A stretch of 64,000 bases of DNA, taken from positions 310,001 through 374,000 of the forward strand of contig NZ_JACYHF010000003.1 in assembly GCF_016482685.1 (NCBI RefSeq), written 5' to 3'. The translations under genes and the position numbers were made by a program. Under the pieces are notes generated by a model. It saw nothing but the letters and a program-made list of their open reading frames with translations. It did not search any database and was not told where the DNA came from. Below, in pieces: positions 1 through 8,140 of the stretch. This DNA comes from Streptomyces sp. DSM 110735. GTDB lineage: Bacteria; Actinomycetota; Actinomycetes; Streptomycetales; Streptomycetaceae. Position 1 is the first letter of the stretch. Each line of letters starts with the position of its first letter.

Positions 1-1
1 C

Positions 2-667
2 CAGGCCGAGCAGAAGGGCACCGGGCGCTGGACGGTCCAGATCGCCCTCGACCTCGGCGTGCCGGTCTCGGGCATCGCGGAGGCGGTCTTCGCCCGCTCC
101 CTCTCGGGCCACGCGGCGCTGCGGGACGCTTCCCGCGACCTGGCGGGTCCGACGGCGACCCCGCTGAGCAAGGAGGAGGCCGCCGCCTTCGCCGACAAGG
201 TCGAGCAGGCGCTGTACGCCTCCAAGATCGTCTCGTACACCCAGGGCTTCCACGAGATCGCGGCGGGCAGCGCGGAGTACGACTGGGACATCGACCTCGG
301 CGAGGTCGCCTCCATCTGGCGCGGGGGCTGCATCATCCGCGCCGCCTTCCTCGACCGCATCCGCGCCGCGTACGACGCCCGCCCCGACCTGCCGTCGCTC
401 CTGTCGGACGAGACCTTCGCCCGCGAGATCGCCGAGGCGCAGGACGACTGGCGCGAGGTCCTCATCGCCGCCACCCGCCAGGGCGTCCCCGCCCCCGGCT
501 TCGCGGCGGCCCTCGCCTACTACGACGCCCTCCGCGCGGAGCGCCTGCCGGCGGCTCTGACCCAGGGACAGCGGGACTACTTCGGCGCGCACACGTATCG
601 CCGGGTGGACAAGGACGGCTCGTTCCACACGCTGTGGGGCGGGGACCGGGCGGAGGTTCGAGCGTAG
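2..667 (+). CDS. gnd: 6-phosphogluconate dehydrogenase, C-terminal part (5' truncated by window edge)
   Basis: NADP-dependent oxidative decarboxylation of 6-phosphogluconate to ribulose 5-phosphate in the pentose phosphate pathway, cytosolic. The reading frame is open from base 2, so the N-terminal Rossmann domain lies outside the window. Visible are the family-typical stretch EQKGTGRWTVQIALDLGVP, the all-helical C-terminal domain (SKIVSYTQGFHEI, then IWRGGCIIRA), and the closing motif QRDYFGAHTYRRVDKDG followed by FHTLW, diagnostic of 6PGDH. The stop is TAG at 665-667. An internal GTG at 59 is not a plausible start because the conserved sequence continues upstream of it. No gene is seen between the stop and base 860. 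Identification is secure; only the length of the missing 5' part is unknown. Confidence 0.96.
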   Translation, partial: QAEQKGTGRWTVQIALDLGVPVSGIAEAVFARSLSGHAALRDASRDLAGPTATPLSKEEAAAFADKVEQALYASKIVSYTQGFHEIAAGSAEYDWDIDLGEVASIWRGGCIIRAAFLDRIRAAYDARPDLPSLLSDETFAREIAEAQDDWREVLIAATRQGVPAPGFAAALAYYDALRAERLPAALTQGQRDYFGAHTYRRVDKDGSFHTLWGGDRAEVRA

Positions 668-824
668 GGACGGGGTGTGCGGGGCGGGGCGGCGGGAGTT
701 GCTGAGGTCGCGTCGCCCCGGCGGGGCGGGACGGCTGAGGTTGGCTTGCCCCTTCGGGGGTGACCGGCTCTCTCCTCGGTGCTCGGGAGACTGAGGTTGC
801 CCCGGCGCCGCCCTCGACGCGAAG

Positions 825-848
825 GGAGCCCGGCTCGGACCGGGCTCC
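825..848 (-). terminator. Hairpin terminator of the proline-rich gene
   Basis: GGAGCCCGG (825-833) pairs perfectly with CCGGGCTCC (840-848) around a 6-nt loop. It lies 12 bases beyond the minus-strand stop at 861 and between convergent genes, so it may serve both strands. The 668-860 gap also holds three imperfect direct copies of CTGAGGT (near 702, 735 and 791) of unknown meaning. Confidence 0.6.
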
Positions 849-860
849 TCGCTCCTCCCG

Positions 861-1202
861 TCAACCCTCCGGCGTGAGCGGTGGCCCCGGCTCGGGGCTG
901 GGTACGGGCTCGGGCCCGGGCGGAATCGGAGACGGGGACGGTCCCGGCGGGACCGGCTCGGGACCCGGGGGTACGGGCGGCACCGGAGACGGCGGAGTCG
1001 GCGACGGGCCGGGCGGCACCGGGGACGGCGGGGTCGGCTCAGGACCTGGCGGTACCGGAGGCGGTGTCGGACCCGGTCCCGGCGGCGTCGGTCCGGGACC
1101 CGGCTCCGGCGGCGGCACCGGGCTCGGATACGGATCCGGCGGCGTGGGCCCCGCACCGGGCGCCGGCGCGGGGGGTACGGGATCGGGATTCGGCTGGGTC
1201 AT
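861..1202 (-). CDS. Proline-rich repeat protein of unknown function
   Basis: A 113-residue protein made almost wholly of Pro, Gly, Ser, Thr and Glu in short repeats of the type PPGPEPxPPxPSP. It begins MTQPNPDPVPP and has no signal peptide, membrane segment or folded domain. The ATG is preceded by GGAGGA at good spacing, which is the main reason to accept it as a gene rather than a GC-rich shadow; the sense strand gives a meaningful repeat whereas the opposite strand gives Gly-rich nonsense. Such chains are expected to be extended (polyproline II-like) and intrinsically disordered. It is followed by a hairpin terminator and lies downstream of panD on the same strand. No function can be assigned. 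It could be a linker-like or envelope-associated protein, but nothing in the sequence proves export. Confidence 0.6.
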   Translation of the reverse strand: MTQPNPDPVPPAPAPGAGPTPPDPYPSPVPPPEPGPGPTPPGPGPTPPPVPPGPEPTPPSPVPPGPSPTPPSPVPPVPPGPEPVPPGPSPSPIPPGPEPVPSPEPGPPLTPEG

Positions 1203-1287
1203 GACTGTCCTCCGGACGGTCCCCGGACCTGGTGACCCGGGACCACCACCCGACTACCCGACCACCCCGCGCTCACTCACCGCGCCC

Positions 1288-1707
1288 TCACGCCGAAACG
1301 GCCTGCGGGCTCCGCTCCTGATCCGACCCCGGCACCGGCTCGGACGGATCGGCCCCGAGCGCGACGATCCGGTTCTCCCCGTCGACATGCACGACCTTCG
1401 GCGTCAGCGCCCGCGCCTCGGCGTCGTCGACCTGCGCGTAACTGATCAGAATCACCAGATCCCCAGGGTGCACGAGGTGCGCGGCGGCCCCATTGATCCC
1501 GATGACCCCGGACCCCCGCTCCCCCTCGATGACGTACGTCTCCAGCCGCGCCCCATTGGTGATGTCCACAATGTGCACCAGCTCACCGGGCAGCAGATCG
1601 GCAGCGTCCAGCAGATCCGCGTCGATCGTCACGGATCCCACGTAGTGCAGGTCGGCCTGGGTGACGGTGGCGCGATGGATCTTGGACTTGAACATGGTGC
1701 GCAGCAT
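1288..1707 (-). CDS. panD: Aspartate 1-decarboxylase (pyruvoyl-dependent)
   Basis: Decarboxylates L-aspartate to beta-alanine for pantothenate and coenzyme A synthesis. The proenzyme self-cleaves between Gly24 and Ser25, and Ser25 becomes the pyruvoyl cofactor; both are present in [11 protein letters not shown]. Other active-site residues known in PanD are in place: Lys9, Arg54 and Tyr58 (NGARLETY). The start [20 protein letters not shown] is the conserved N terminus and has a GGGAG ribosome-binding site. At 139 residues it is slightly longer than E. coli PanD (126), owing to a short Glu/Pro/Ser-rich tail. It stands alone; panB and panC are not in the window. Identification is firm. Confidence 0.97.
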   Translation of the reverse strand: MLRTMFKSKIHRATVTQADLHYVGSVTIDADLLDAADLLPGELVHIVDITNGARLETYVIEGERGSGVIGINGAAAHLVHPGDLVILISYAQVDDAEARALTPKVVHVDGENRIVALGADPSEPVPGSDQERSPQAVSA

Positions 1708-1826
1708 GAGGAAACTCCCGATTCGTCTGCTCCCTGCCTGCTGTTGCAGGTCAAGGGCGTCGTTCGGAGGTTACCTCGTTTCGAGGTCAGGATCACGGGC
1801 GACAGAACATCGCCGCCCGCCTCGCG

Positions 1827-3035
1827 TCACAAGAAACGTCGCACCGGCATGACCGCAGCCTCCTTCAGTCGCTGGAGGGCGGCTCTTCGGCGCCATCTGG
1901 CGAGGTCGATGGCCACGCTGTTCTTCAGGTCGGCGTCGTAGTCGCGGTCGAGGGCGGCGGTGAAGTCCTCGTCCAGGACGGCGAGCATGACCTCCTCGTC
2001 GTGGTCCATGGAGCGGCGGTTGAAGTTGGTGGAGCCGATCAGGGACGCCACCGAGTCCACGGTGATGATCTTGGCGTGCATCATGGTCGGTTGGTACTGG
2101 CGGATGTCGACGCCCGCGCGCAGCAGCCGGGTGTAGTGGTGCTGTCCGGCGAGCTGGCAGGCGCGCTGGTCGGTGTGCGGGCCGGGTAGCAGGATCTCGA
2201 CCTCGACGCCCCGGCGGGCGGTGCGGCACAGGAGGTCGATGAAGTAGTCGTCGGGGGCGAAGTAGGCCGTGGCCAGGCGGAAGCGTTCCTCGGCGGAGGT
2301 GAGCATGACCCGGATCAGGGTCTGCATGTCCTGCCAGCCGATGCTGGCCGAGCCGCGCACGACCTGGACGATCGAACTGCCGATCTGCTCGTGCTCGGTG
2401 AAGCGGTCGCGGTCGTCGAAGAGTTCGTCGTGGCACTCGGCCCAGTTCTGGGCGAAAGCGGCGGCGATCCCGTCGACCGCCGGTCCCCGCACCTGGACGT
2501 GGGTGTCACGCCACTCGCCGGGGTTGCGGGCGTCGCCGCACCACTCCTCCGCGATCCCGACGCCGCCGGTGAACGCGGTGTGCTCGTCCACGATCAGAGC
2601 CTTGCGGTGACAGCGGTGGTTCTGCTTGAAGGGCGAGAGCCAGACGGGCTTGCGGAACCAGGCGACCTGGACTCCGGCTTCGTCCATGAGGTCCAGCAGT
2701 CCCCGCTCGATCCGCTGGGCGCCGAACCCGTCGAGCAGCAGCCGTACCCGGACACCCGCCCGTGCCCGTTCGGCGAGGGCGGCGGCGAAGTCGCGGGCGA
2801 TCTGGCCGCGCCAGTACACGAAGGTCATCATGTCGATCGTGTGCCTCGCCGAGCCGATGGCCGTCAGCATGGCGGGGAAGATGGCGCTGCCGTTGCGCAG
2901 CGGGATCAGCTCGTTCCCCTCGGTCGCGGCCACCCCGATCAGCCGCTCCAGGCGGCGGCGCAGGCGCTGCTTGCGGGCTTCGGCGCTCAGGGAGCCACCG
3001 GGGGCGAGACCTGCCGGTATGCCGTCGAGGGTCAC
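1827..3035 (-). CDS. Phospholipase D-family / cardiolipin synthase-like protein
   Basis: Member of the phospholipase D superfamily, which transfers phosphatidyl groups through a phospho-histidine intermediate. Both HKD motifs are visible: His143-x-Lys145-x4-Asp150 in HRKALIVDEH, followed by a GG turn, and His320-x-Lys322-x4-Asp327 in HAKIITVDS, followed by GSTNFN. The 402-residue length and two-motif layout fit bacterial cardiolipin synthase-like enzymes, but there is no N-terminal membrane pair, so this is a soluble ClsB-like form. The substrate cannot be stated; cardiolipin or phosphatidylglycerol synthesis is the usual role. No operon partner; a gap of about 200 bases upstream must hold its promoter. 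Family assignment is secure, exact reaction inferred. Confidence 0.85.
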   Translation of the reverse strand: MTLDGIPAGLAPGGSLSAEARKQRLRRRLERLIGVAATEGNELIPLRNGSAIFPAMLTAIGSARHTIDMMTFVYWRGQIARDFAAALAERARAGVRVRLLLDGFGAQRIERGLLDLMDEAGVQVAWFRKPVWLSPFKQNHRCHRKALIVDEHTAFTGGVGIAEEWCGDARNPGEWRDTHVQVRGPAVDGIAAAFAQNWAECHDELFDDRDRFTEHEQIGSSIVQVVRGSASIGWQDMQTLIRVMLTSAEERFRLATAYFAPDDYFIDLLCRTARRGVEVEILLPGPHTDQRACQLAGQHHYTRLLRAGVDIRQYQPTMMHAKIITVDSVASLIGSTNFNRRSMDHDEEVMLAVLDEDFTAALDRDYDADLKNSVAIDLARWRRRAALQRLKEAAVMPVRRFL

Positions 3036-3232
3036 AGCGAATTCTCCAGTTGTGGTGTTGCGCGAATCGGATCGGAACGGAACGGCCGGTGGCCCCGAGG
3101 ACCCTCATGCCCGGCACTCGGCCCGTCATCCCGCGTCAGTGAACCACCCCACAGGGGAAACGCCCGGGTCGGTACCCCGCCGACCAGCCGGACCGGCGGC
3201 CGCGCACCTGATTCCCGCTCACACCAGGACTG

Positions 3233-3661
3233 TCACCGGCTGTACGCCTCGCGGGCCCGCTGCTTCAGTTCGATGATCGTCGCCACGGCGTGCAGCCAGG
3301 TGGCCGCCGTGTCGTCGGCGGTGAGGCCGCCGTCGAGTTCGGTGGCGGCTCGCAGCCACTGACGGACGAGAACCGCGGCGTCCCGGTGAGGAAGGGGCTC
3401 GGGCAGGTCCGCGGCGCGGGCCACTCCGCCCGCGTGGACCGTGTCCGCGAGGAAGGCGACCGAGCGGGGTTCGGTGGCGAGGCGGTCGAGGAGGACGGCG
3501 GCGGCTGCGGCGCCGTCGCCGAAGAGGGCGGTGCGGTGGGGGCCGGGGGCGGCGGTGAGGCCGTGGCGCAGGAGGTCGGGGATGTCGAGTCGGGCCAGCT
3601 CGTCGTCCGTGCGGTGGGGCGGGTGCGGGGCGTTGGCGTTCACGGCGGGGCCTCGGGTCAT
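3233..3661 (-). CDS. Small helical protein of unknown function, last gene of the ESX-like operon
   Basis: 142 residues, no signal peptide or membrane segment. After a His/Pro-rich N terminus it is predicted helical, rich in Ala, Leu and Arg, with DIPDLLRHGLTAAP near residue 25 and a C-terminal helix ending IIELKQRAREAYSR. The start codon overlaps the stop of the upstream lipoprotein gene by four bases (ATGA), so translation is probably coupled. It is the last gene of a four-gene unit beginning with a WXG100-like protein. I recognise no family. By position it could be an accessory or immunity-type protein for the peptidase-domain gene; this is inference from context only. Confidence 0.65.
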   Translation of the reverse strand: MTRGPAVNANAPHPPHRTDDELARLDIPDLLRHGLTAAPGPHRTALFGDGAAAAAVLLDRLATEPRSVAFLADTVHAGGVARAADLPEPLPHRDAAVLVRQWLRAATELDGGLTADDTAATWLHAVATIIELKQRAREAYSR

Positions 3662-4209
3662 CGGACGGTGACGGTGTAGGTGATGCGCTCGGGGGTCGCG
3701 GTCGGGGTGGCGGAGGCTCCGGTCGTCGCGGTCGGGGGGGCGGAAACTCCCGTCGTCTCCGGGGGCTTGGTGGAGGTGTTGCCCTGGCAGGTGGTGAACG
3801 TGCAGTGCAGCAGCGTGAAGTGGGTCGTCCCCCTGCCCATCGCCTCGAAGGTGAAGGTGAGGCGGTGGGCGGCACCGGTCCCCGTTCCCTCACCGCCGTC
3901 CCGGCCCCGGCTGACCAGTACCGAGCTGTCCGGCTCGGGGGCGACCAGGTACCAATACTCGCGGGTGGAGGCGTTCTGGTCGACGGTGAGGGTGAAGCGC
4001 TCGCCCGGCGTGGCGCTGATGCTGGTGTCCTTCACCGGGAGGCTCGTCGGCCGGGTCGCGGGGCGCGCCGTACTCGTGGAGCCACCGGAGGGGTCGTCGC
4101 CGCCCGAGCCGCAGCCCGTGGCGAGAGCCAGCAGCGCGGCCGTCGCGAAGAGCGCGGCACCGCCCCGGCTACTGCGGAAGATAGACGCTGTACGCGTTGG
4201 GGAGATCAC
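3658..4209 (-). CDS. Predicted lipoprotein in the ESX-like operon
   Basis: About 183 residues from the chosen GTG start at 4209. That start gives a signal peptide with basic residues, a hydrophobic core (AALFATAALLALA) and a lipobox LATGC at about residues 29-33, so Cys33 would be lipid-modified; a Gly/Ser/Asp-rich linker follows. The mature part has beta-rich segments such as RFTLTVDQNAS and LTFTFEAMGRGTTHFTLLHCTF, and a Thr/Pro/Ala-rich low-complexity stretch before a C-terminal YTVTVR. A longer open frame exists upstream (to 4302) but would place the signal peptide internally. The gene overlaps the 3' end of the peptidase-domain gene by about 40 bases and the next gene by four, indicating one transcript. 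Function unknown; a membrane-anchored partner or protector is plausible. Confidence 0.7.
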   Translation of the reverse strand: MISPTRTASIFRSSRGGAALFATAALLALATGCGSGGDDPSGGSTSTARPATRPTSLPVKDTSISATPGERFTLTVDQNASTREYWYLVAPEPDSSVLVSRGRDGGEGTGTGAAHRLTFTFEAMGRGTTHFTLLHCTFTTCQGNTSTKPPETTGVSAPPTATTGASATPTATPERITYTVTVR

Positions 4210-5752
4210 TGTTGGAAGCCTTGCCCATGTGGCCGTTGATGAAGTCGTCCTCGCTGACCCAGGTGGTCTCGCCCCAGGGGTTGTACACCTGAAGCATGTC
4301 ACCCTCCTGGGCGATGATGGTCATCGCGTGGGCGCCCTCCTTGCCCGAGACGTCGACCGGCACCGGCCGCCCCTCGGCCACCGACTTCTCGACGTCGGTG
4401 AGGACGGCCCTGCGGTCGGCGTCGCTGTTCAGGTCCTGGCGCGAGTAGTCGGTGCCGGTGGCGCTGCCGACGTGGGTGTCGTTGATGCGTTCCTGGCCCT
4501 CGGGTCCCATGCCGCCCCAGTTCTTGCCGCCGTCGCCCTCGGTGTGCAGCCGGTGCTGTTCGGCCACCAGGCGCTGCCGGAAGGCGTCGGGGTCGTCCTG
4601 CTGTCCGTCGGGACCGCCGGTGAGACCGAGCGCGTACACGGGGTCGACCATCGCGCGGGAGGTGACGGTGGAGGAAGCCACGCAGGTGCCCTCGGAGCCG
4701 TCGCCGCCCTGGATCCAGCGCTGGCCGTCGAACGTGACGTAGTCCTTGTTGTTGTTCGAGCCGTCCGGCGCCAGACCCTCGTCCTTCATGCTGTCCTTGG
4801 CGGTGACCACCGGGGTGAGATGGCGGCGCAGCCAGGCGGGGTCCTTGCCGTGGATCTTCGCCTGGAACTGCTCGATCTCGGTGACGCTGTGCCCCGCGGC
4901 CAGTGCCTTCATCAGATAGGCCCGTTCCTGCGGGCTGTCCGACTTCGCGAGCATCCGCTCCATGGCCGTCTCGTCGTCCAGGCTCAGCAGGTCCATGCGC
5001 GCCGACGCGCGCGAGAGGTCGCCCGCCGTGAGGATCTCGTTCAGGTCGGTGTCGGCGCCCGCGACGCCGGTGTCGGCGAGCATCAGCTTGTCGACGGCGG
5101 TGAGTTCGCTGGTCTCCATCTTCCCGGCGCGTGCCTCGGACGCCCACTTGTTCAGGTCCCGGGCGGCGATACGGGTGGCTTCCTGCGCGTCGGCCACGGC
5201 GGCGTGCATCAGGTCGACCGCGGAGGAGCCGAAGTGGGCGGCGTTCTTGCGGTCCCACTCCTCCTCGTCGTTCTCGTGGAGGTTGTCGAAGAAGCCGTCC
5301 TTGCCGCCCAGCATCTTCTTCTGCTCCCGCAACTGCCCGCGCCCCTGCTCGTCCTTGAGCTGTGCGGCGCCGATCGCGTCGGACAGCGTCAGCAGCACGG
5401 TCGCGCAGCCCTGGAACGCCTCGCTCATCCGGGTCACGGACCGCCCGGCGGCGTTCACCACGTCGGAGGCGAGGACGCTCGTGTCGCCGACCCACACCTC
5501 CGGAAGACCCTTGCGGCCCACCCGGTCGACCTGGTCGAAGACGCCGCCGACCGGGTCGAGCTGACCGCGATAGAGCGCGGCGAGACCTTCCAACACGCCC
5601 TGGTCACCGCCCGGTTGGGGTACCGAGAGCGCTTCGTCGATGAGGTCGAGGACCTCGTTCTTGGTCCCGGCGCCGAGCAGCTTCTTGGACAGCCCCGCGA
5701 GCCATTCGAGGCGGAAGGAGGGCGAGTCGAAAGGAGAGGTGAAGAAGGACAT
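4169..5752 (-). CDS. WXG-like protein with C-terminal papain-like cysteine peptidase domain (putative type VII effector)
   Basis: 527 residues. The N-terminal 300 residues are helical, with a WxG element (EVWVGDTS) followed by long amphipathic helices (SEAFQGCATVLLTLSDAIGAAQ), as in WXG100/LXG secreted proteins; no Sec signal peptide. The C-terminal third has the layout of a papain-like or C39-like peptidase: Cys357 in EGTCVASS, His475 in GAHAMTIIA and Asn491 in VYNPWGET, the usual Cys-His-Asn order with a hydrophobic strand after His. The neighbour 11 bases upstream encodes a small ESX-like protein, typically a co-secreted partner. I infer a type VII-exported effector or toxin acting on proteins or peptides outside the cell. 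The secretion machinery is not in the window, so export is not shown. Domain assignment rests on motif reading, not on a search. Confidence 0.7.
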   Translation of the reverse strand: MSFFTSPFDSPSFRLEWLAGLSKKLLGAGTKNEVLDLIDEALSVPQPGGDQGVLEGLAALYRGQLDPVGGVFDQVDRVGRKGLPEVWVGDTSVLASDVVNAAGRSVTRMSEAFQGCATVLLTLSDAIGAAQLKDEQGRGQLREQKKMLGGKDGFFDNLHENDEEEWDRKNAAHFGSSAVDLMHAAVADAQEATRIAARDLNKWASEARAGKMETSELTAVDKLMLADTGVAGADTDLNEILTAGDLSRASARMDLLSLDDETAMERMLAKSDSPQERAYLMKALAAGHSVTEIEQFQAKIHGKDPAWLRRHLTPVVTAKDSMKDEGLAPDGSNNNKDYVTFDGQRWIQGGDGSEGTCVASSTVTSRAMVDPVYALGLTGGPDGQQDDPDAFRQRLVAEQHRLHTEGDGGKNWGGMGPEGQERINDTHVGSATGTDYSRQDLNSDADRRAVLTDVEKSVAEGRPVPVDVSGKEGAHAMTIIAQEGDMLQVYNPWGETTWVSEDDFINGHMGKASNSDLPNAYSVYLPQ

Positions 5753-5763
5753 CGACCCGTCGC

Positions 5764-6126
5764 TCAGTAGCTCGCGAGGACCGACGCGCGGCCGCTCGTG
5801 TCGGTGGGACCGCTCGCGCCGCCCGCGGGAACGCTGTTGACGTTCGCCCGCACCAGGCCGTCGGTGCCGTGGTACGTCTTCTTGCTCAACTGCACCTTGT
5901 CACCCAGCTCGTGCAACGCCGACGCCAGCGCCTTGGCCTCCGCCTCCCACGCCGTGACGAACGCGTTGAGCGCGGAGGCGGCGTCCTGGCCACCGGTGTC
6001 CTCGTACGAGTAGCTCGTGCGGGAGCGGACGGCCGAGCCGACGCCGTCCATGTCCGTGCCCGCGTCGTCGAGTTGCCTGGCCTGGCCGGTCATGCCCGCC
6101 TTGACCTGATAGCCGTCCGAACCCAT
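5764..6126 (-). CDS. ESX/WXG100-like small secreted protein
   Basis: 120 residues from the ATG at 6126, chosen because GGGGGA lies 6 bases upstream of it; a GTG at 6132 would leave no spacing. Two helical segments are separated by a short Gly-rich turn (SYEDTGGQDAASAL), and the second helix contains AFVTAWEAEAKALASALHEL. It is followed by YHGTD, a fit to the YxxxD/E general secretion signal of mycobacterial-type ESX substrates. There is no Sec signal peptide. A canonical WxG turn is absent, so it is a divergent member. First gene of a four-gene operon with the peptidase-domain protein, for which it may be the folding and export partner. Family call moderate. Confidence 0.68.
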   Translation of the reverse strand: MGSDGYQVKAGMTGQARQLDDAGTDMDGVGSAVRSRTSYSYEDTGGQDAASALNAFVTAWEAEAKALASALHELGDKVQLSKKTYHGTDGLVRANVNSVPAGGASGPTDTSGRASVLASY

Positions 6127-6236
6127 CGTCACTCCCCCGAATGTATGACCATGGACACGCTAACACTCACGGTCCGTACGGCTGTACGGGCTCGACGGCA
6201 CGGACTTGGCGAGGGCCGGCCCACGGGACGACAGCC

Positions 6237-7922
6237 TCAGCGCGCGCACACGAAACTCGACGCGCTGTCCGGATCACCGGCGCGGTACCTGGGCCAGCCC
6301 GGGTACTCGCACAGGGGACGCGTGCGGTCGTGGAGGGCGTCGGAGACCACCTCGCGGGCGGGCGGCTCGTCCCTTTCGACCCAGTGCTCGAGCGCGGAGA
6401 GCGAGTCGGTGGCGGCGGCGAACGCGGGGGTGCCGAAGTTGGCGTGGTTCGCGCCGGGCACGACGTAGTACCGCAGGAACGATTGGGTCGCTCCGGCGCC
6501 CAGGGTGGCGCGGACCCGCTGGTAGTAGTCGGTCGTCGAGTACGGGGAGACGAGTTCGTCCGCGGCGCCGTGGAGGAGGATCAACTTGCCTCCGGCGCGG
6601 GCGAATGCGCCGAGGTCGGGGTCGTTGCGGTCCTGGATCGTGGAGAGTCGGCTGATGCGGGCGAGCCACTTGCCAGGGTGTCGGGGGTCCACGGCAAGGG
6701 AGTTGTGTTGCGGGTCGCGAGTGAGGAAGTACTTGACCCACTGATCCCAGAACTGCATGCCGTAACCGCTCGTCACCGGCATGGGGTTGGCGGGCGCGGT
6801 GGTGCCGAAGCCGAGGAACGGGGTCCGCATGTCCGCCCCCGAGAGGAACGGGAAGCCGGGATATCCGGTCTCGCCGCTGGCGATCCGGTACGGCCATCCG
6901 AACGGCGCCGACATGGCGGTCACGGCGTCGATCTGCGCGTCCGAGAGGCAGTTCGGTCCTGTGTCGGTGCCCTTCGGACAGCGCAGGGTGCGGGGGTCGA
7001 AGTGACAACTGCCCGGATGCGAGACGACGTTGTCCCTGACGCCGTCGAGCCCGTCACACGCCTGGACCACCCTGTCGTGGACGAGGGTCTGCTGGTCGAC
7101 TCCGGGGAAGGCGCCCGGGCGGGACAGGAGTTGAGCCAGGTACCCCACGTACAGCATTTCGCTGAGGTTGTTCCAGGCGGGGAAGGCGGAGATCACGCCG
7201 TCGAACGCGGTCGGCCATCGCTGCGCCGCAACGAGCGCTTCGCGCCCGCCTGTTGAGCCTCCAGCGAAGTAGACCTCGGTCGGGTTCGCCCCATAGGCGT
7301 GCCGGACGAGGAACAGGCTCGCGTCGCGTGTCTTCTTGAGCGCGTCACCGGCGGCGAAGTTGTTCAGGGCTTCGTCGTTCACGCCGAACGACCCGTCCAG
7401 CGACGGAGGTGCCGTGGGGCTCTGCTGGTGCCCCGAGTCGCTGGCGAACGTCACGTACCGCCGTGCCAGCGGCGCCGGTTGAGCGGTGGGGCCGAACGGC
7501 ACGTTGGCGGTGAGGTCGGGGATGGTGCCGTTGTAGCCGCCGCCGCCGAACATCAGCGCCTTGCCGTTCCAGCCGTAGGGCAGCGCCACGCGCATTTTGA
7601 TGGCGGGCGCGGTCGGGTCGACGGGAAGGATGTCGGCGTCGGCCTGGCAGTACGTGATCGTCTCGCCGCTGACGAGGCTGGTTGTGACCGTGGCTGAGGT
7701 GACGCGGGCGCCGGTGGTCGGCAGGCTCATGGCCGACGCCGGGATCGCCATGCCGTTCAGCCCGGCACACGCGGGTGCCGTCACCGGGCGGCCGGTCCCG
7801 GGTGGGCTCGTCGCGGTGGCCGCCCCGGCGCCGAGGACTTGACTCGTGCCCACCAGCAGAACCATGGACGCCAGCACGCCGAACCGGCGAACTGCCCTTC
7901 CCCTTGCGGATGTTCTCCTCAC
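6237..7922 (-). CDS. Secreted tannase / feruloyl esterase family hydrolase
   Basis: 561 residues. The N terminus MRRTSARGRAVRRF followed by a hydrophobic core and AGAATATS is a Sec-type (possibly Tat-like) signal peptide, so the enzyme should act outside the cell. The alpha/beta-hydrolase nucleophile elbow is GGSTGG in YFAGGSTGGREAL, the acid lies in HGAADELVSPYSTTDYY and the histidine in VPGANHANFG, the order of the tannase/feruloyl esterase family (ester hydrolysis of phenolic acids). Paired Cys residues in the lid region are typical. GTG start with GAAGAGG upstream. It is divergent from an FAD monooxygenase, and the shared intergenic region holds two palindromic operators, suggesting co-regulation. 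Substrate unknown; an aromatic ester is the natural guess. Confidence 0.85.
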   Translation of the reverse strand: MRRTSARGRAVRRFGVLASMVLLVGTSQVLGAGAATATSPPGTGRPVTAPACAGLNGMAIPASAMSLPTTGARVTSATVTTSLVSGETITYCQADADILPVDPTAPAIKMRVALPYGWNGKALMFGGGGYNGTIPDLTANVPFGPTAQPAPLARRYVTFASDSGHQQSPTAPPSLDGSFGVNDEALNNFAAGDALKKTRDASLFLVRHAYGANPTEVYFAGGSTGGREALVAAQRWPTAFDGVISAFPAWNNLSEMLYVGYLAQLLSRPGAFPGVDQQTLVHDRVVQACDGLDGVRDNVVSHPGSCHFDPRTLRCPKGTDTGPNCLSDAQIDAVTAMSAPFGWPYRIASGETGYPGFPFLSGADMRTPFLGFGTTAPANPMPVTSGYGMQFWDQWVKYFLTRDPQHNSLAVDPRHPGKWLARISRLSTIQDRNDPDLGAFARAGGKLILLHGAADELVSPYSTTDYYQRVRATLGAGATQSFLRYYVVPGANHANFGTPAFAAATDSLSALEHWVERDEPPAREVVSDALHDRTRPLCEYPGWPRYRAGDPDSASSFVCAR

Positions 7923-8070
7923 GATGACCTCTTCCTCGAAGCCGGGCGCGCGCAGAGGTGACGACGGTGAGGTTAGGGCGCGGTCACGTCGCGGTTGAGG
8001 GGTACGTCACCCACATCTCGTGCCGTCGCGGTGGGACTTTTCCCCACCGGATGCGCGGGCGTCGCCCTAC

Positions 8071-8106
8071 TTGACACGAACACTGTTCGCCCGTAGAACA
8101 CTGTTC
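8071..8106 (+). promoter_or_regulatory. Promoter with two GAACACTGTTC operators upstream of the FAD monooxygenase
   Basis: TTGACA at 8071-8076 and TAGAAC at 8094-8099, 17 bases apart, form a consensus-like sigma70/HrdB promoter. Two palindromes overlap it: CGAACA-C-TGTTCG at 8077-8089 in the spacer and GAACA-C-TGTTC at 8096-8106 on the -10, centres 18 bp apart. The same motif occurs around the tetR/MFS genes at 20198-20338, again with an 18-bp spacing. The position predicts repression by a TetR-type protein; the site could also affect the divergent tannase gene. Confidence 0.75.
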
Positions 8107-8140
8107 GTATCGTGACGGCGTGAGGGACGTGAACCAGAGC

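Noticed and set aside
8071..8106. Rifampicin-associated element (RAE) upstream of the monooxygenase
   Set aside because: The sequence here is GAACACTGTTC, not the RAE palindrome; rifampicin as substrate is therefore not supported.
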